Notes: generated from the sequence alone by a model not told the origin. Shown: positions 8,224-20,665, numbered from the stretch's first letter. The stretch is DNA of 64,000 bases from Pseudomonas petrae (GCF_021728295.1 NZ_JAKJXE010000006.1:62001-126000), one strand, 5' to 3'. Program-made: numbers and translations.

Positions 8224-9450
8224 ATGACCCAGACCCAGACTGCATACCGCGAAGGCCCGGACGATCGTGGCATGTTCGGCGCTTTCGGCGGCCGCTACGT
8301 CGCTGAAACCCTGATGCCGCTGATTCTCGATCTGAACCGCGAGTACGAAATCGCGAAGACTGATCCTTCGTTCCTCAAGGATTTGGCTTACTTCCAGCGC
8401 GATTACGTGGGTCGTCCGAACCCGCTGTACTTCGCCGAGCGTCTGACCGAACACTGTGGCGGCGCGAAGATTTACCTGAAGCGCGAAGAGCTCAACCACA
8501 CCGGCGCGCACAAGATCAACAACTGCATCGGCCAGGTCCTGCTGGCGCGGCGCATGGGCAAAAAACGCATCATCGCCGAGACCGGCGCCGGTATGCACGG
8601 TGTTGCAACCGCGACCGTGGCTGCGCGCTTCGGTCTGGAGTGCGTCATCTACATGGGCACCACTGATATCGACCGTCAGCAAGCCAATGTGTTTCGCATG
8701 AGGCTACTGGGCGCCACGATTATCCCGGTAGTCGCGGGTACCGGCACCCTGAAAGACGCGATGAACGAGGCGCTGCGCGACTGGGTCACCAATGTCGACA
8801 GCACGTTCTACATGATTGGCACCGTTGCAGGCCCACACCCCTACCCGGCGATGGTCCGCGATTTCCAGTCTGTGATCGGCAAAGAAACCCGCGTGCAGAT
8901 GCAGGAGCAGGAAGGTCGTCTGCCGGACAGCCTGGTGGCGTGCATCGGCGGTGGCTCCAATGCAATGGGCCTGTTCCACCCGTTCCTGGATGACACGAGT
9001 GTGCGCATCATCGGTGTGGAAGCGGCCGGTCACGGCATCGAAACCGGCAAGCACGCCGCCAGCCTGAACGGAGGCGTTCCGGGCGTCCTGCACGGCAACC
9101 GCACTTTCCTGCTGCAGGACGATGACGGCCAAATCATCGACGCCCACTCGATTTCAGCCGGTCTTGATTATCCAGGCATCGGCCCGGAGCACGCCTGGTT
9201 GCACGATATCGGCCGCGTCGAATACACCTCGGTCACCGACGATGAAGCGTTGGCTGCATTCCACCAGTGCTGCCTTCTCGAAGGCATCATTCCGGCGCTG
9301 GAAACCGCTCACGCCCTGGCTGAAGTTTTCAAACGTGCGCCAACGCTGCCAAAGGATCACCTGATGGTGGTCAACCTGTCCGGTCGTGGCGACAAGGACA
9401 TGCAAACCGTGATGCATCACCTGGATCTGTCCCAGCAGGAGAAACACTGA
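8224..9450 (+). CDS. trpB: Tryptophan synthase beta subunit
   Basis: A 408-residue PLP enzyme that condenses indole and serine to tryptophan as the beta subunit of the alpha2-beta2 complex. The Schiff-base lysine is K97 in [10 protein letters not shown], and the phosphate-binding loop G-G-G-S-N-A-M-G is near residue 240. Length is typical. The stop overlaps the trpA start by one base (TGATG), so the two subunits are translationally coupled. Expression is presumably TrpI-activated from the divergent region. Confidence 0.98.
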   Translation: MTQTQTAYREGPDDRGMFGAFGGRYVAETLMPLILDLNREYEIAKTDPSFLKDLAYFQRDYVGRPNPLYFAERLTEHCGGAKIYLKREELNHTGAHKINNCIGQVLLARRMGKKRIIAETGAGMHGVATATVAARFGLECVIYMGTTDIDRQQANVFRMRLLGATIIPVVAGTGTLKDAMNEALRDWVTNVDSTFYMIGTVAGPHPYPAMVRDFQSVIGKETRVQMQEQEGRLPDSLVACIGGGSNAMGLFHPFLDDTSVRIIGVEAAGHGIETGKHAASLNGGVPGVLHGNRTFLLQDDDGQIIDAHSISAGLDYPGIGPEHAWLHDIGRVEYTSVTDDEALAAFHQCCLLEGIIPALETAHALAEVFKRAPTLPKDHLMVVNLSGRGDKDMQTVMHHLDLSQQEKH

Positions 9451-10310
9451 TGAGCCGCCTGCAAACGCGTTTTGCCGAACTGAAAGAACAAAATCGCGCA
9501 GCTCTGGTGACCTTCATCACGGCAGGCGATCCGGGCTACGACACCTCTCTGGCGATCCTCAAGGGGTTGCCGAAGGCAGGCGCCGATGTGATCGAGCTGG
9601 GTATGCCGTTCACTGACCCGATGGCCGACGGCCCGGCGATTCAGCTGGCCAATATTCGCGCTCTCGATGCCAAGCAAAACCTGGCGAAAACGCTGCAGAT
9701 GGTTCGCGAGTTTCGCGCAGAAGACACCTCAACGCCGCTGGTGTTGATGGGTTACTACAACCCGATCCACAATTACGGGATTGAGCGCTTCATTTCCGAA
9801 GCCCATGCCTCTGGCGTCGACGGCGTCATCGTGGTGGACCTGCCGCCGGAGCATAACGCCGAGCTGTGCGACCCTGCGCAGGACGCCGGCCTGGACTTCA
9901 TCCGTCTGACCACGCCGACCACCGATGACGTTCGCTTGCCGACCGTGCTCAATGGCAGCTCCGGTTTCGTTTACTACGTGTCGGTAGCAGGCGTGACGGG
10001 GGCAGGCTCGGCAACGATTGATCACGTCAAGGATGCTGTGCAACGCCTTCGCCGCCATACCAATCTGCCAATCAGTGTCGGCTTCGGGATTCGCACGGCT
10101 GAACAGGCAGCAGCCATTGCGCGCGTGGCCGACGGTGTCGTCGTCGGTTCGGCATTGATTGACCAGATCGCCAATGCGTCCTCGCCAGAACAAGCGGTCA
10201 GCGGCGTGCTGGAGTTGTGCGCGCAGTTGTCGGAAGGCGTGCGTAAAGCCCGGGTAGCCGAAGGTAAAGTTTCTGATACAGAGGAATCTCAGTCTCTGGC
10301 AGCACACTAA
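9450..10310 (+). CDS. trpA: Tryptophan synthase alpha subunit
   Basis: A 286-residue TIM-barrel enzyme that splits indole-3-glycerol phosphate and channels indole to TrpB. The catalytic acids are visible as E49 (V-I-E-L-G-M-P-F) and D60 (P-M-A-D-G-P). It is about 17 residues longer than most TrpA proteins because of a C-terminal tail rich in Glu/Ser, with no known role. It is followed by a strong terminator, ending the trpBA operon. Confidence 0.98.
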   Translation: MSRLQTRFAELKEQNRAALVTFITAGDPGYDTSLAILKGLPKAGADVIELGMPFTDPMADGPAIQLANIRALDAKQNLAKTLQMVREFRAEDTSTPLVLMGYYNPIHNYGIERFISEAHASGVDGVIVVDLPPEHNAELCDPAQDAGLDFIRLTTPTTDDVRLPTVLNGSSGFVYYVSVAGVTGAGSATIDHVKDAVQRLRRHTNLPISVGFGIRTAEQAAAIARVADGVVVGSALIDQIANASSPEQAVSGVLELCAQLSEGVRKARVAEGKVSDTEESQSLAAH

Positions 10311-10321
10311 GCGGTACAGCG

Positions 10322-10356
10322 AAGGGGTTCAGGACCACGTCCTGAACCCCTTTTTG
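10322..10356 (+). terminator. Terminator of trpBA
   Basis: A 14-bp stem AAGGGGTTCAGGAC / GTCCTGAACCCCTT with a 3-nt loop, followed by TTTTT. Confidence 0.95.
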
Positions 10357-10385
10357 CTGCCCGTATCTGCTCAGGAGCGCGCTAC

Positions 10386-10895
10386 ATGAAAGTCTCGAAT
10401 CGTTTGATCGCCGGATTGGGCGTGTTGATGCTCAGCGCCAGCGCGCTGGTTCAGGCTGCACCACCGGATCAACGCGGCGGCGATGACAACGGCCCGGGCC
10501 AGCATCAGGACCACGGCCAGCAAGGTGGTCCGCAGGGCGATCGCGGCAATGGCAACGGTAATAACAACGGCAACGACCATCGCAACGACCCGCGCGCCGA
10601 TAACCGTGGCAACAATCAGCGTGGCGGCCGTCCTCCAGCTGATTTCGGCGACGTGCGCCGGACCATCACCGAGCACCGGGAAATCATCGGTCGCGGTCAG
10701 CCGCTGCCCCCTGGCGTCCACATCGTCAAAGGCCACCCGCTGCCACGCGGTTATGGCCGTAGACTGGACCAACGCTCGCTGCAGTACCTGCCGCAATACG
10801 ATGGCTACGAATGGCGCCGCCTGGGCCCGGACGTTGTGCTGATCGCAATCGGCAGCGGTGTCGTTTATGAAATCCTGGATGGCGTGCTGAACTAA
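10386..10895 (+). CDS. RcnB/CigR-family periplasmic protein
   Basis: A 169-residue secreted protein: signal peptide to about A24-A25 (V-Q-A-A), then a low-complexity stretch rich in Gly, Asn, Asp, His and Gln (about residues 30-80), then a C-terminal domain with G-Y-G-R-R-L, L-P-Q-Y-D-G-Y-E-W-R-R-L-G and V-V-L-I-A-I-G-S-G-V-V-Y-E-I-L, the signature of RcnB/CigR proteins. Relatives are linked to nickel/cobalt homeostasis (RcnB) or are membrane-linked (CigR). The exact role here is unknown. It starts 30 nt after the trpA terminator and is probably its own unit. Confidence 0.85.
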   Translation: MKVSNRLIAGLGVLMLSASALVQAAPPDQRGGDDNGPGQHQDHGQQGGPQGDRGNGNGNNNGNDHRNDPRADNRGNNQRGGRPPADFGDVRRTITEHREIIGRGQPLPPGVHIVKGHPLPRGYGRRLDQRSLQYLPQYDGYEWRRLGPDVVLIAIGSGVVYEILDGVLN

Positions 10896-10947
10896 GGGAC
10901 TTTGGAAATGGTGTCCATCCACGCGTTGTGAGACGGACTCCAAATTG

Positions 10948-11035
10948 GTAGGAGCGCGCTTGCCCGCGAAATGCAGTCGTCCTGACAGATAAATTCTGTT
11001 GGCACACCGCATTCGCGGCAAGCGCGCTCCTGTAC
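10948..11035. repeat. REP doublet (REPIN) 2
   Basis: GTAGGAGCGCGCTTGCCCGC facing an inverted copy ending GGCAAGCGCGCTCCTGTAC, 88 bp overall, between convergent genes. Same family as REPIN 1. Confidence 0.93.
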
Positions 11036-11052
11036 GGTCCCAATGCCAAGCG

Positions 11053-12003
11053 CTAAACCGCAATCGACGGCAGTGCCTTGCCCTTCAACAAATCCCCGCT
11101 CAACGCCTGTTCACTTCGTAACCAGTCCACGAACCGCTGCACAATCTGCACGCGGCGTTTGCGTTGCGGCAGGACGATGTAATACCCGTATCCGGAGACG
11201 GCGCTGGCTTCGATCGGGCGGCACAACAAACCCTGCTCAAGCAAATCATCCACCAGATGTCGCCAGCCGATGGCCACACCCTGGCCGCCGATCGCCGCCT
11301 GAATCAGCAGGGTGTAGTTGTCGAATCGCAGCTGCCCCGGTGCGGGTGCCTGAGGGATATTCAGGGCGCGGAACACGCCAGCCCAGTCAAACCAGTTGTT
11401 GCCGCCTTCGCCGCGAAGGTGCAGCAGCGCGAAGTCTTTCAGCGCTTCGGTGGGCAAGGGCAGATCGCGACCCTTCAACAATTGTGGGCTGCAGACCGGG
11501 AACACTTCTTCGCTGAACAACCAGTGGCTTTCCCCCTGCTTGAATCGCCCGTCACCGAACAACACGGCCACATCGATATCTGCGCGGAGCATGCTGTGGC
11601 TGCGCTCGCTGGTGACCAGGCTGACGTCGACGTCGGGGTTGTCCTTGTGGAAACGGTGCAGGCGCGGCATCAGCCAATACGCGGCGAAGGCGAAGTCGGT
11701 CGCCACTTGCAGCACCTCATGCTGATGCTGCCCGGTGATTGCATTGAGGCCGGCGTTTATCGACTCCAGCCCTGTCTGTACGTGATTGAAGAGAATCAGC
11801 CCGGCGTCCGTCAGCTCGATGCCGCGATAAATGCGATCAAAAAGCCGCGTCGCCAGTTGCTCCTCCAGTCGCTTGATTTGCTGGCTGATGGCCGGCTGAG
11901 TGGTGCCGAGCTCGATGGCCGCAGCGGTAAAACTGCGCAACCGTGCTGCGGCCTCAAAGCCGCGAAGCAAATCCAGCGATATGGCACCAAGGGCTTCAAA
12001 CAT
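11053..12003 (-). CDS. LysR-type regulator, probable choline-sulfate utilisation activator
   Basis: A 316-residue LysR regulator: helix-turn-helix at about residues 10-65 (S-F-T-A-A-A-I-E-L-G-T-T-Q-P-A-I-S-Q-Q-I) and a co-inducer domain. It is divergent from betC by 114 bp and next to a choline-binding protein gene, the layout of the regulator that accompanies choline sulfatase in pseudomonads and rhizobia. The ATG at 12003 is used; a GTG at 12012 would add three residues but is too close to the AGGA site. The regulator role is inferred from neighbours. Confidence 0.87.
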   Translation of the reverse strand: MFEALGAISLDLLRGFEAAARLRSFTAAAIELGTTQPAISQQIKRLEEQLATRLFDRIYRGIELTDAGLILFNHVQTGLESINAGLNAITGQHQHEVLQVATDFAFAAYWLMPRLHRFHKDNPDVDVSLVTSERSHSMLRADIDVAVLFGDGRFKQGESHWLFSEEVFPVCSPQLLKGRDLPLPTEALKDFALLHLRGEGGNNWFDWAGVFRALNIPQAPAPGQLRFDNYTLLIQAAIGGQGVAIGWRHLVDDLLEQGLLCRPIEASAVSGYGYYIVLPQRKRRVQIVQRFVDWLRSEQALSGDLLKGKALPSIAV

Positions 12004-12117
12004 AAGCTGCACTTATCCTAGGCATTGCCTCTCATGGGCTTTACCGCAGACGGCATGGGCACCATCCTCGGTCGGAGCACTTTCGCATAAATAATGACTA
12101 TGGGATGCCGCGAATAC

Positions 12118-13623
12118 ATGAAGCGCAAAAACATTCTTTTCATCATGGCCGATCAGATGGCCGCGCCCATGTTGCCGATGTACGCCTCTTCTCCCATCAA
12201 AATGCCCCACTTGAGTCGCCTTGCCGCTGAAGGCGTGGTGTTCGACGCCGCCTACTGCAACAGTCCGCTGTGCGCGCCGTCGCGCTTCACCTTGGTCAGC
12301 GGTCAGTTGCCGAGCAAGATCGGCGCTTACGACAACGCCGCTGATTTCCCCGCTGATGTGCCGACCTACGCTCACTACCTGCGTCGTCTCGGCTATCGCA
12401 CGGCGCTGTCCGGCAAGATGCATTTCTGTGGCCCTGATCAATTGCACGGCTACGAAGAGCGCCTGACCAGCGACATCTATCCGGCCGATTACGGTTGGGC
12501 CGTGAACTGGGACGAACCAGACGTGCGCCCGAGCTGGTACCACAACATGTCATCGGTGCTGCAGGCTGGTCCTTGCGTGCGAACCAATCAGCTCGATTTC
12601 GACGAAGAAGTGGTGTTCAAGGCGCAGCAGTATCTGTTCGATCATGTGCGCGAAGACGGCGATCAGCCGTTTTGCCTGACGGTGTCGATGACCCATCCCC
12701 ACGATCCGTACACCATTCCCAAGTCTTACTGGAATCTGTACAGCGACGACGAAATCCCGATGCCCCACGCGCCGTTGCCCCAGCCCGAACTGGACCCGCA
12801 TTCTCAGCGCCTGCTGAAGGTCTATGACCTGTGGGACAAGCCGCTGCCGGAGCAGAAAATTCGCGACGCGCGCCGCGCCTATTTCGGTGCATGCAGCTAC
12901 ATTGATGACAACGTCGGCAAACTGCTGAAAACCCTGGAGGAAACCGGCCTGGCCGATGACACGATCATCGTGTTCTCCGGCGACCATGGCGACATGCTCG
13001 GTGAGCGCGGGCTCTGGTACAAAATGCACTGGTTCGAGATGTCGGCGCGGGTGCCGCTGCTGGTGTACGCTCCGGGGCAGTTCAAGGCCAGCCGCGTGCA
13101 GGCCGCGGTGTCCACCGCCGACCTGTTGCCGACTTTTGTGGCGTTGGCTGACGGTCAACTGGACGCCTGGTTGCCGCTCGATGGCCGTTCGCTGTTACCG
13201 CATCTGCAAGGCGAGGGCGGTCACGACGAGGTGTTCGGCGAGTACATGGCTGAGGGCACCAACAGTCCGCTGATGATGATTCGTCGCGGCGCGTACAAAT
13301 TCATTTATTCGGAACGCGACCCCTGTCTGCTATATGACGTGGGCAACGATCCGAAGGAGCAGGAAGAGCTGAGTCGATCCGAGGCTCATCGCGACCTGTT
13401 CGCTGCGTTCCTGGCCGAAGCACAGGCCAAGTGGGACATTCCGGCGATACACCACCAGGTGCTCGCCAGCCAGCGACGCCGGCGTTTCGTCGCCGAGTCG
13501 CTGGCCATCGGCAAGCTGAAGAGTTGGGATCACCAGCCGCTGGTCGACGCCAGTCAGCAGTATATGCGCAACCATATCGATCTCGACGATCTGGAGCGCA
13601 AGGCCCGTTATCCGCAACCTTGA
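12118..13623 (+). CDS. betC: Choline-sulfatase
   Basis: A 501-residue type I sulfatase that hydrolyses choline-O-sulfate to choline and sulfate, feeding glycine betaine synthesis and sulfur supply. The formylglycine cysteine is C52 in L-C-A-P-S-R; metal ligands include D12 near the start and the later S-G-D-H-G-D-M-L-G-E block around residue 284. There is no signal peptide, which fits the cytoplasmic enzyme. ATG 12118 is chosen since the family starts M-x-R-K-N-I-L-F; the ATG at 12094 would add eight residues. The ribosome site is weak for both. It lies upstream of choX, 39 nt away. Confidence 0.95.
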   Translation: MKRKNILFIMADQMAAPMLPMYASSPIKMPHLSRLAAEGVVFDAAYCNSPLCAPSRFTLVSGQLPSKIGAYDNAADFPADVPTYAHYLRRLGYRTALSGKMHFCGPDQLHGYEERLTSDIYPADYGWAVNWDEPDVRPSWYHNMSSVLQAGPCVRTNQLDFDEEVVFKAQQYLFDHVREDGDQPFCLTVSMTHPHDPYTIPKSYWNLYSDDEIPMPHAPLPQPELDPHSQRLLKVYDLWDKPLPEQKIRDARRAYFGACSYIDDNVGKLLKTLEETGLADDTIIVFSGDHGDMLGERGLWYKMHWFEMSARVPLLVYAPGQFKASRVQAAVSTADLLPTFVALADGQLDAWLPLDGRSLLPHLQGEGGHDEVFGEYMAEGTNSPLMMIRRGAYKFIYSERDPCLLYDVGNDPKEQEELSRSEAHRDLFAAFLAEAQAKWDIPAIHHQVLASQRRRRFVAESLAIGKLKSWDHQPLVDASQQYMRNHIDLDDLERKARYPQP

Positions 13624-13662
13624 ACCCTGCCAACACCTAGAAAACCAAAAAAGGGGCACACC

Positions 13663-14589
13663 ATGAATAAGCTGTTCACCACGCTGGCGGTTGGGGTCTT
13701 GAGCTTGAGCAGCGTCGTGGCCTATGCCGCCGACGCTAGCTGTAACACCGTGCGGATGGCCGATCCAGGCTGGAGCGATATCGCTGCAACCAACGCCACC
13801 GCAGGCTTTTTGCTCGACGGCATGGGCTACAAAACCAAGATCGACACCCTGGCGGTGCCTATCGCCTACGGTGGTCTGAAGGACGGGCAACTCGACGTGT
13901 TTTTGGGCAACTGGATGCCGGCGCAGCAGGGCTTCTATGACAAGTTCATCGCCACAGGTGACGTGACGCAATACGCCAAGAATCTGGAAGGCACCGAGTT
14001 CACCCTCGCGGTTCCGGATTACGTCTATGACGCGGGCGTTCACGACTTCGCCGACCTGAACAAATTTGCCGACAAGTTCCACAAGAAGATTTACGGCATC
14101 GGCTCGGGAGCTCCGGCCAACGCGTCGATTCAGGAGATCATCAAAAAGAACGAGTTCGACCTGGGTGACTGGAAATTGGTGGAGTCCAGCGAACAGGCGA
14201 TGCTGGCTGAAGTGCAGCGCAACGTGAAGAAGAATGAGTTCGTGGTGTTCCTCGGCTGGACGCCGCACCCGATGAACGTGCAGATCAAAGGCATGCACTA
14301 CCTCAAAGGTGGCGAGAAGTATTTCGGTGATACCGGCAGCGTCTACACCGTGACCCGTAAAGGTTTTGCCGACGCGTGCCCGAACGTCGCCAAGCTGCTT
14401 TCCAACCTGGTGTTCACCCAAGACATGGAAAACTCGATCATGCAGACCGTGGTGGATAAGAAGGTCAGCAACACCGAGGCGGTGAAAGCGTGGTTGAAAG
14501 CCAATCCGGCAGTGCTGGACAAATGGCTCGACGGCGTGAAAACCGCTGACGACAAGGATGCGCTGCCAGCGGTGAAGGCCAAGTTGTAA
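13663..14589 (+). CDS. choX: Choline ABC transporter substrate-binding protein
   Basis: A 308-residue periplasmic binding protein with a signal peptide cleaved near A-Y-A-A (about residue 23). The OpuAC-type fold shows the ligand-box residues expected of choline/betaine binders, including W in D-P-G-W-S-D-I and W in L-G-N-W-M-P and G-W-T-P-H-P. It is 39 nt after betC with a good AGGGGC ribosome site, so the pair likely forms one operon under the LysR regulator. No cognate permease or ATPase gene is adjacent, so it must use a transporter encoded elsewhere. Confidence 0.92.
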   Translation: MNKLFTTLAVGVLSLSSVVAYAADASCNTVRMADPGWSDIAATNATAGFLLDGMGYKTKIDTLAVPIAYGGLKDGQLDVFLGNWMPAQQGFYDKFIATGDVTQYAKNLEGTEFTLAVPDYVYDAGVHDFADLNKFADKFHKKIYGIGSGAPANASIQEIIKKNEFDLGDWKLVESSEQAMLAEVQRNVKKNEFVVFLGWTPHPMNVQIKGMHYLKGGEKYFGDTGSVYTVTRKGFADACPNVAKLLSNLVFTQDMENSIMQTVVDKKVSNTEAVKAWLKANPAVLDKWLDGVKTADDKDALPAVKAKL

Positions 14590-14604
14590 GCAGAAAAAAA
14601 CCTT

Positions 14605-14692
14605 GTAAGAGCGCGCTTGCCCGCGAAATGCAGTGAGTCATTGCCAAGTGCATCGACTGACACAATGTCTTCGCGGACAAGCGCGCTCCTAC
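14605..14692. repeat. REP doublet (REPIN) 3
   Basis: GTAAGAGCGCGCTTGCCCGC and an inverted arm ending GACAAGCGCGCTCCTAC, 88 bp, between convergent choX and aroE. The left arm carries one change (GTAAG instead of GTAGG). Confidence 0.9.
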
Positions 14693-14718
14693 GGTACATC
14701 GCCCGCCATAACAGCCGG

Positions 14719-15545
14719 TCAGGTCTGCGCCATCAACCGCCGCAGTTCCGCCAGTACCGGCGCTGATTCCGGTCGCACGCCGCGCCACAGGTAAAATGCC
14801 TCGGCTGCCTGCTCGACCAACATCCCCAAACCATCCACTGCCTGTCCGGCGCTGTGTTCAGAGGCCCAGCGGCAGAATGCAGTCGGCTCTTTGGCGTACA
14901 TCATGTCGTAGCAAAAGGTCGCGCCTGGCTGAATCAGGCTAGGCGCAATGGGCGGTACTTCGCCCGACAGGCTGGCCGACGTGGCATTGATGATGATGTC
15001 CACCGGTTCCTCCAGCCAGTCATAGCCTGCGGGCAGCACCGGGCCGATGTCGGCGAACTCCTGGGCCAGTTGTTCGGCCTTTGCTACCGTGCGATTGGCA
15101 ACCACCAACACGTAGGGATCTTCCGCCAGCAAGGGTTCAAGCGCGCCGCGCACCGCACCGCCAGCCCCCAGCACGAGAATGCGTTTGTCCTTGAGGGTGA
15201 CGCCATGATTGACCTTCAGGTCCCGAACCAGGCCTGCTCCGTCAGTGTTGTCGCCCAGCAGGCTGCCATCCGCTTGAAGGGCCAGGGTATTGACCGCCCC
15301 GGCTCGACGGCCGCGCTCGGTCAACTGATCGGCCAGCCGATACGCCCCTTCCTTGAAGGGCACGGTGACGTTGGCGCCACGGCCGGTCTCGAAAAACGCC
15401 TTGGCGAACGCGGTGAAGCCGTCCACCGGCGCCAGTGAGGTCTGGTAGTCGAGCGCCTGACCGGTTTGCTGGGCGAACAGGCGATGAATCAGCGGCGATT
15501 TGCTGTGCGCAATGGGGTTGCCGAAGACAACGTACTGGTCAGTCA

Positions 15546-15546
<1 letters not shown>
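14719..15546 (-). CDS. aroE: Shikimate dehydrogenase (NADP+)
   Basis: A 275-residue enzyme that reduces 3-dehydroshikimate to shikimate in aromatic amino acid synthesis. Visible hallmarks are S-K-S-P near residue 16, catalytic K65 (V-P-F-K-E-G) and D102 (N-T-D-G-A-G), the nucleotide loop G-A-G-G-A-V-R-G near residue 128 and N-R-T for NADP choice. The ATG overlaps the hemF stop by one base (TGATG), so it is translationally coupled to hemF. Confidence 0.97.
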
Positions 15547-17669
<2,123 letters not shown>

Positions 17670-17685
17670 TCCCGCATTTGACGTT

Positions 17686-17772
17686 GTAGGAGCGCGCTTG
17701 CCCGCGAATGCGATATGTCTGTTACGCCTTCAGCGGCTGACAAGACGTTTTCGCGGGCAAGCGCGCTCCTAC
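17686..17772. repeat. REP doublet (REPIN) 4
   Basis: GTAGGAGCGCGCTTGCCCGC and a well-matched inverted arm GCGGGCAAGCGCGCTCCTAC, 87 bp, between convergent qor and tsaC. This is the best-preserved copy in the window. Confidence 0.95.
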
Positions 17773-17806
17773 AGGCTTTGCACCTTAGCGCTAGTCCGGG
17801 CTGGCA

Positions 17807-18364
17807 TTACCCCGCCCTTACCACCTCAGCCGTCACCAGATCACGGATCACACTAGGATTGCGGCGCCCGCCAAGACTGCCACCCAGAACCATGTCCAGC
17901 TGCTCGTGGAAATACTGCTCAACGCGCAATCGCGAGCGGGCAGCGGGGCGGCCGGTAGGGTTTGCGGAAGTCGACACCAGCGGACCGGTCAAGGCGCACA
18001 GCTCGCGTACGGTCGGGTGATCGCTAACCCGGAGGGCGACGGTGTCGTGCTTTCCGGTGATCCAGTCCGGCAACAGGCCTTGATGGGGCACCAGCCAGGT
18101 ATTCGGTCCCGGCCAGGTGCTGGCCATGCGATCGATCCACAGCTCAGGGAAGTCCTCGAAGAGAAAATCAAACTGACGGATGTTGTCTGCGATCAGGATC
18201 AAGCCCTTATCAACAGGCCGCGCCTTGATTGCCAGCAAGCGATACACCGCCTCCGCATCCCAAGGGTCACAGCCCAACCCCCACACCGCTTCGGTTGGAT
18301 AGGCAATCACCGCCCCGGCCTGAATTTCTCGTGCGGCTTGCTGCACTCGCCAACTGCTGACCAT
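17807..18364 (-). CDS. tsaC: L-threonylcarbamoyladenylate synthase
   Basis: A 185-residue YrdC-fold protein that makes threonylcarbamoyl-AMP from threonine, bicarbonate and ATP, the first step of the t6A37 tRNA modification. The basic K-A-R-P-V-D-K-G-L loop near residue 50 and S-T-S-A-N-P-T-G-R near residue 139 are the family marks. ATG 18364 gives the normal TsaC length and has a GGGAGA site; the ORF extends 60 nt further without support. It follows dprA by 38 nt, the common dprA-tsaC pairing. Confidence 0.95.
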   Translation of the reverse strand: MVSSWRVQQAAREIQAGAVIAYPTEAVWGLGCDPWDAEAVYRLLAIKARPVDKGLILIADNIRQFDFLFEDFPELWIDRMASTWPGPNTWLVPHQGLLPDWITGKHDTVALRVSDHPTVRELCALTGPLVSTSANPTGRPAARSRLRVEQYFHEQLDMVLGGSLGGRRNPSVIRDLVTAEVVRAG

Positions 18365-18402
18365 CGTCCGTTCTCCCAAATTGCGCAGGCGGCAGTTTAA
18401 CC

Positions 18403-19515
18403 TCAGCGTGCCCGGGCAAACCATCGCCCGGCTTCACAGGCCACGCTGCTGTCGATTTCAAGGTCGGTCAGCGCCGCCAGGACTTTGGGCAAAGGCCAAC
18501 CGCTGTTATGGGCCAGCGCCTCGCCGGTTTGCGGCGCTGCGTGCAAGAGCGCCAGAAGCGGGTGCAGTGGGGTCGACGGCTTATCAACGACGTCAGGACT
18601 CGGCGCGACGTTTTTCCAGCCCTGCAGCGCTTCAAGAATATGGTCGATGGTTTCCACCAGCACCGCCCCTTCACGGATCAACTGGTGACAACCCCTGGCG
18701 CCCGGATGATGGATAGAGCCGGGGATGGCATAGACCTCACGGCCCTGTTTGGCGGCAAGACGTGCCGTAATCAGCGATCCGCTGGCGACGCTGGCCTCGA
18801 CCACCAGCACACCCAGGGACAGACCGCTGATGATTCGATTGCGCCGGGGAAAGTTGCTGGCGTGGGGGCCTGCGTCCAGTGGCAGCTCGGAAATCACTGC
18901 GCCGCCATCGGCCATCATGCGCGCTGCGAGTTGGCGATGCCGCTGTGGATAAAGTTTCTCGATGCCGGTGCCAAGCACACCGATTGTCCCGCCTTTTACA
19001 TCCAGCGCACCTTGATGAGCGGCGCCATCGATACCCAGCGCCAGCCCGCTGGTGATGACAAAACCGGCGCCCGCCAGGCTCCGCGCGAACGCCGCAGCGG
19101 TGTCGAGCCCAGGCTTGGAAGCGCGTCGACTGCCCACCATTCCCAACTGCGGACGTTCGAGCAATGCGCGGTTTCCTGCGATGAAAAGCAGCGGCGGTGG
19201 ATCCGGAATTTCTGCCAGCAGCGCGGGGTAGTCAGGGTCGTCCCACATCAGCAAATGCTGGCCCGGGCGCTCTAACCAGGCCAGTGCAGCGCTGGCGCCG
19301 TCGCGTACTTCAGCACTGCGACGGGCGTCGGCACTGGCCGCCGGCAGACGTAATGATCGCCACGCTGAAGCCGGCGCACTCAACGCGGCAGAGGCGCTGC
19401 CGAACGCATCGATGAGGGTATGGAAACGTTTTGGGCCGATTTCCGGCAGCCGATGCAGACGCAAGCGTGCTTCCAGCTCGGCCGGCGACTGACCGGCCTT
19501 TTCGAACAACGGCAT
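18403..19515 (-). CDS. dprA: DNA-processing protein DprA
   Basis: A 370-residue protein with an N-terminal helix-hairpin-helix-like region, a central extended Rossmann domain (G-S-R-R-A-S near residue 128, [13 protein letters not shown] near residue 160, F-P-R-R-N-R near residue 222) and a C-terminal winged helix. DprA loads RecA on incoming single-stranded DNA during transformation. A perfect DnaA box lies inside the gene at 18944-18952. It is upstream of tsaC. Confidence 0.95.
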   Translation of the reverse strand: MPLFEKAGQSPAELEARLRLHRLPEIGPKRFHTLIDAFGSASAALSAPASAWRSLRLPAASADARRSAEVRDGASAALAWLERPGQHLLMWDDPDYPALLAEIPDPPPLLFIAGNRALLERPQLGMVGSRRASKPGLDTAAAFARSLAGAGFVITSGLALGIDGAAHQGALDVKGGTIGVLGTGIEKLYPQRHRQLAARMMADGGAVISELPLDAGPHASNFPRRNRIISGLSLGVLVVEASVASGSLITARLAAKQGREVYAIPGSIHHPGARGCHQLIREGAVLVETIDHILEALQGWKNVAPSPDVVDKPSTPLHPLLALLHAAPQTGEALAHNSGWPLPKVLAALTDLEIDSSVACEAGRWFARAR

Positions 19516-19639
19516 GTGATCTTCCTTGATCAGTGGTCCACCTTAATCAATGAACCAAGCTGTGGATAAGTCTGTTAACAACAATTTGATAAGTGAAGCA
19601 TGCCGGTGGAGAAAAGTGATTTACAGCTGATACATAGCA

Positions 19640-20665
19640 TTACGGATTGCGGACTTTGTCCTGCACCGCCAGAGATCGGGTTGCGTGAAGCACCATGCCG
19701 TAGCTCAGTCGCTCGTACGTGCGGAAGACCATCAGTAGCCCAGAGCGCTCGTCCGGAATCTTGACTTGGTCACCATTGACCCGGTCGCGCACCGTCTCAC
19801 CGGTCTTGTAGATCGCCAATACGTTGCCTTCGGCCAAGCCATCAAGCCGACCACGATCAATAGTGACCACGTCGAACTCGCCGATCTGGGTTACGCCCCG
19901 CGGCACGTCGATGATAGTGCCGTCGACCGGCTGCTGAGGTTCGCTGGGGACAAAGGTGGAATTGATCCGGCGCTCTTCGCTGACAAACAGTCGGTCGCCA
20001 AGGCGCACTTCCTGGGTGGAGCGCTGCATTTGCAACGTCGCCACATCGCCTTCCGTGGCGACGATTTCGCCGCTGCCGATGTCATCGGCATTGATGCCCA
20101 ACACCACGCCGGTGACCGGATCGACGTACGTCTTGCCCTTGCGATAGATGCCGTACGCCACATGGCTCGGCTCGAACTGTCCGCGGGCATAGATGCGATC
20201 ACCCGCGCCACTGAGCACCCGCTCGCCGGGGCCGGCCACGACATGGGGCGCGACTTCAAACTGGTTAGCGTTATCGATGATTCGGTTGTTCAGCAGAAAC
20301 GCATTGATCGCGCCCAGCGGAATGGTCGGAATCGCCTCGGCAATCGGCGTACTGCGCACCCGCGGGGACAATTTGATGGTGCCCCGGGACTCGCCGCGGT
20401 TGACCACGATGCGTGGCTGACCATCGACATAAATCAGGTTGAGCGTATCGCCGGGGTAGATCAGATCAGGGTCGTGGACCTGTGGATTGGCGCGCCAGAG
20501 CTGCGGCCACTTCCAGGGCTGGCTTAGAAATTTTCCGGAAATGTCCCAAAGTGTGTCACCGGCGACGACGGTGTAACTCTGTGGATGGCCATCCCTGAGC
20601 TGTACTTGCGCCTGGACAAGGCCGGTCGCGGCCAACAGCAGCAGGGCGAGTAGTGATTTCCTCAT
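19640..20665 (-). CDS. LysM-domain secreted protein
   Basis: A 341-residue protein with a signal peptide ending V-Q-A-Q (about residue 20) and one LysM domain (S-Y-T-V-V-A-G-D-T-L-W-D-I-S...Y-P-G-D-T-L-N-L, residues 30-79), which binds peptidoglycan glycan. The remaining 260 residues form a beta-rich domain without a recognised enzyme motif. It is the usual neighbour of dprA and def in pseudomonads. The role may be in cell-wall organisation, but no function is established from sequence. Confidence 0.87.
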   Translation of the reverse strand: MRKSLLALLLLAATGLVQAQVQLRDGHPQSYTVVAGDTLWDISGKFLSQPWKWPQLWRANPQVHDPDLIYPGDTLNLIYVDGQPRIVVNRGESRGTIKLSPRVRSTPIAEAIPTIPLGAINAFLLNNRIIDNANQFEVAPHVVAGPGERVLSGAGDRIYARGQFEPSHVAYGIYRKGKTYVDPVTGVVLGINADDIGSGEIVATEGDVATLQMQRSTQEVRLGDRLFVSEERRINSTFVPSEPQQPVDGTIIDVPRGVTQIGEFDVVTIDRGRLDGLAEGNVLAIYKTGETVRDRVNGDQVKIPDERSGLLMVFRTYERLSYGMVLHATRSLAVQDKVRNP

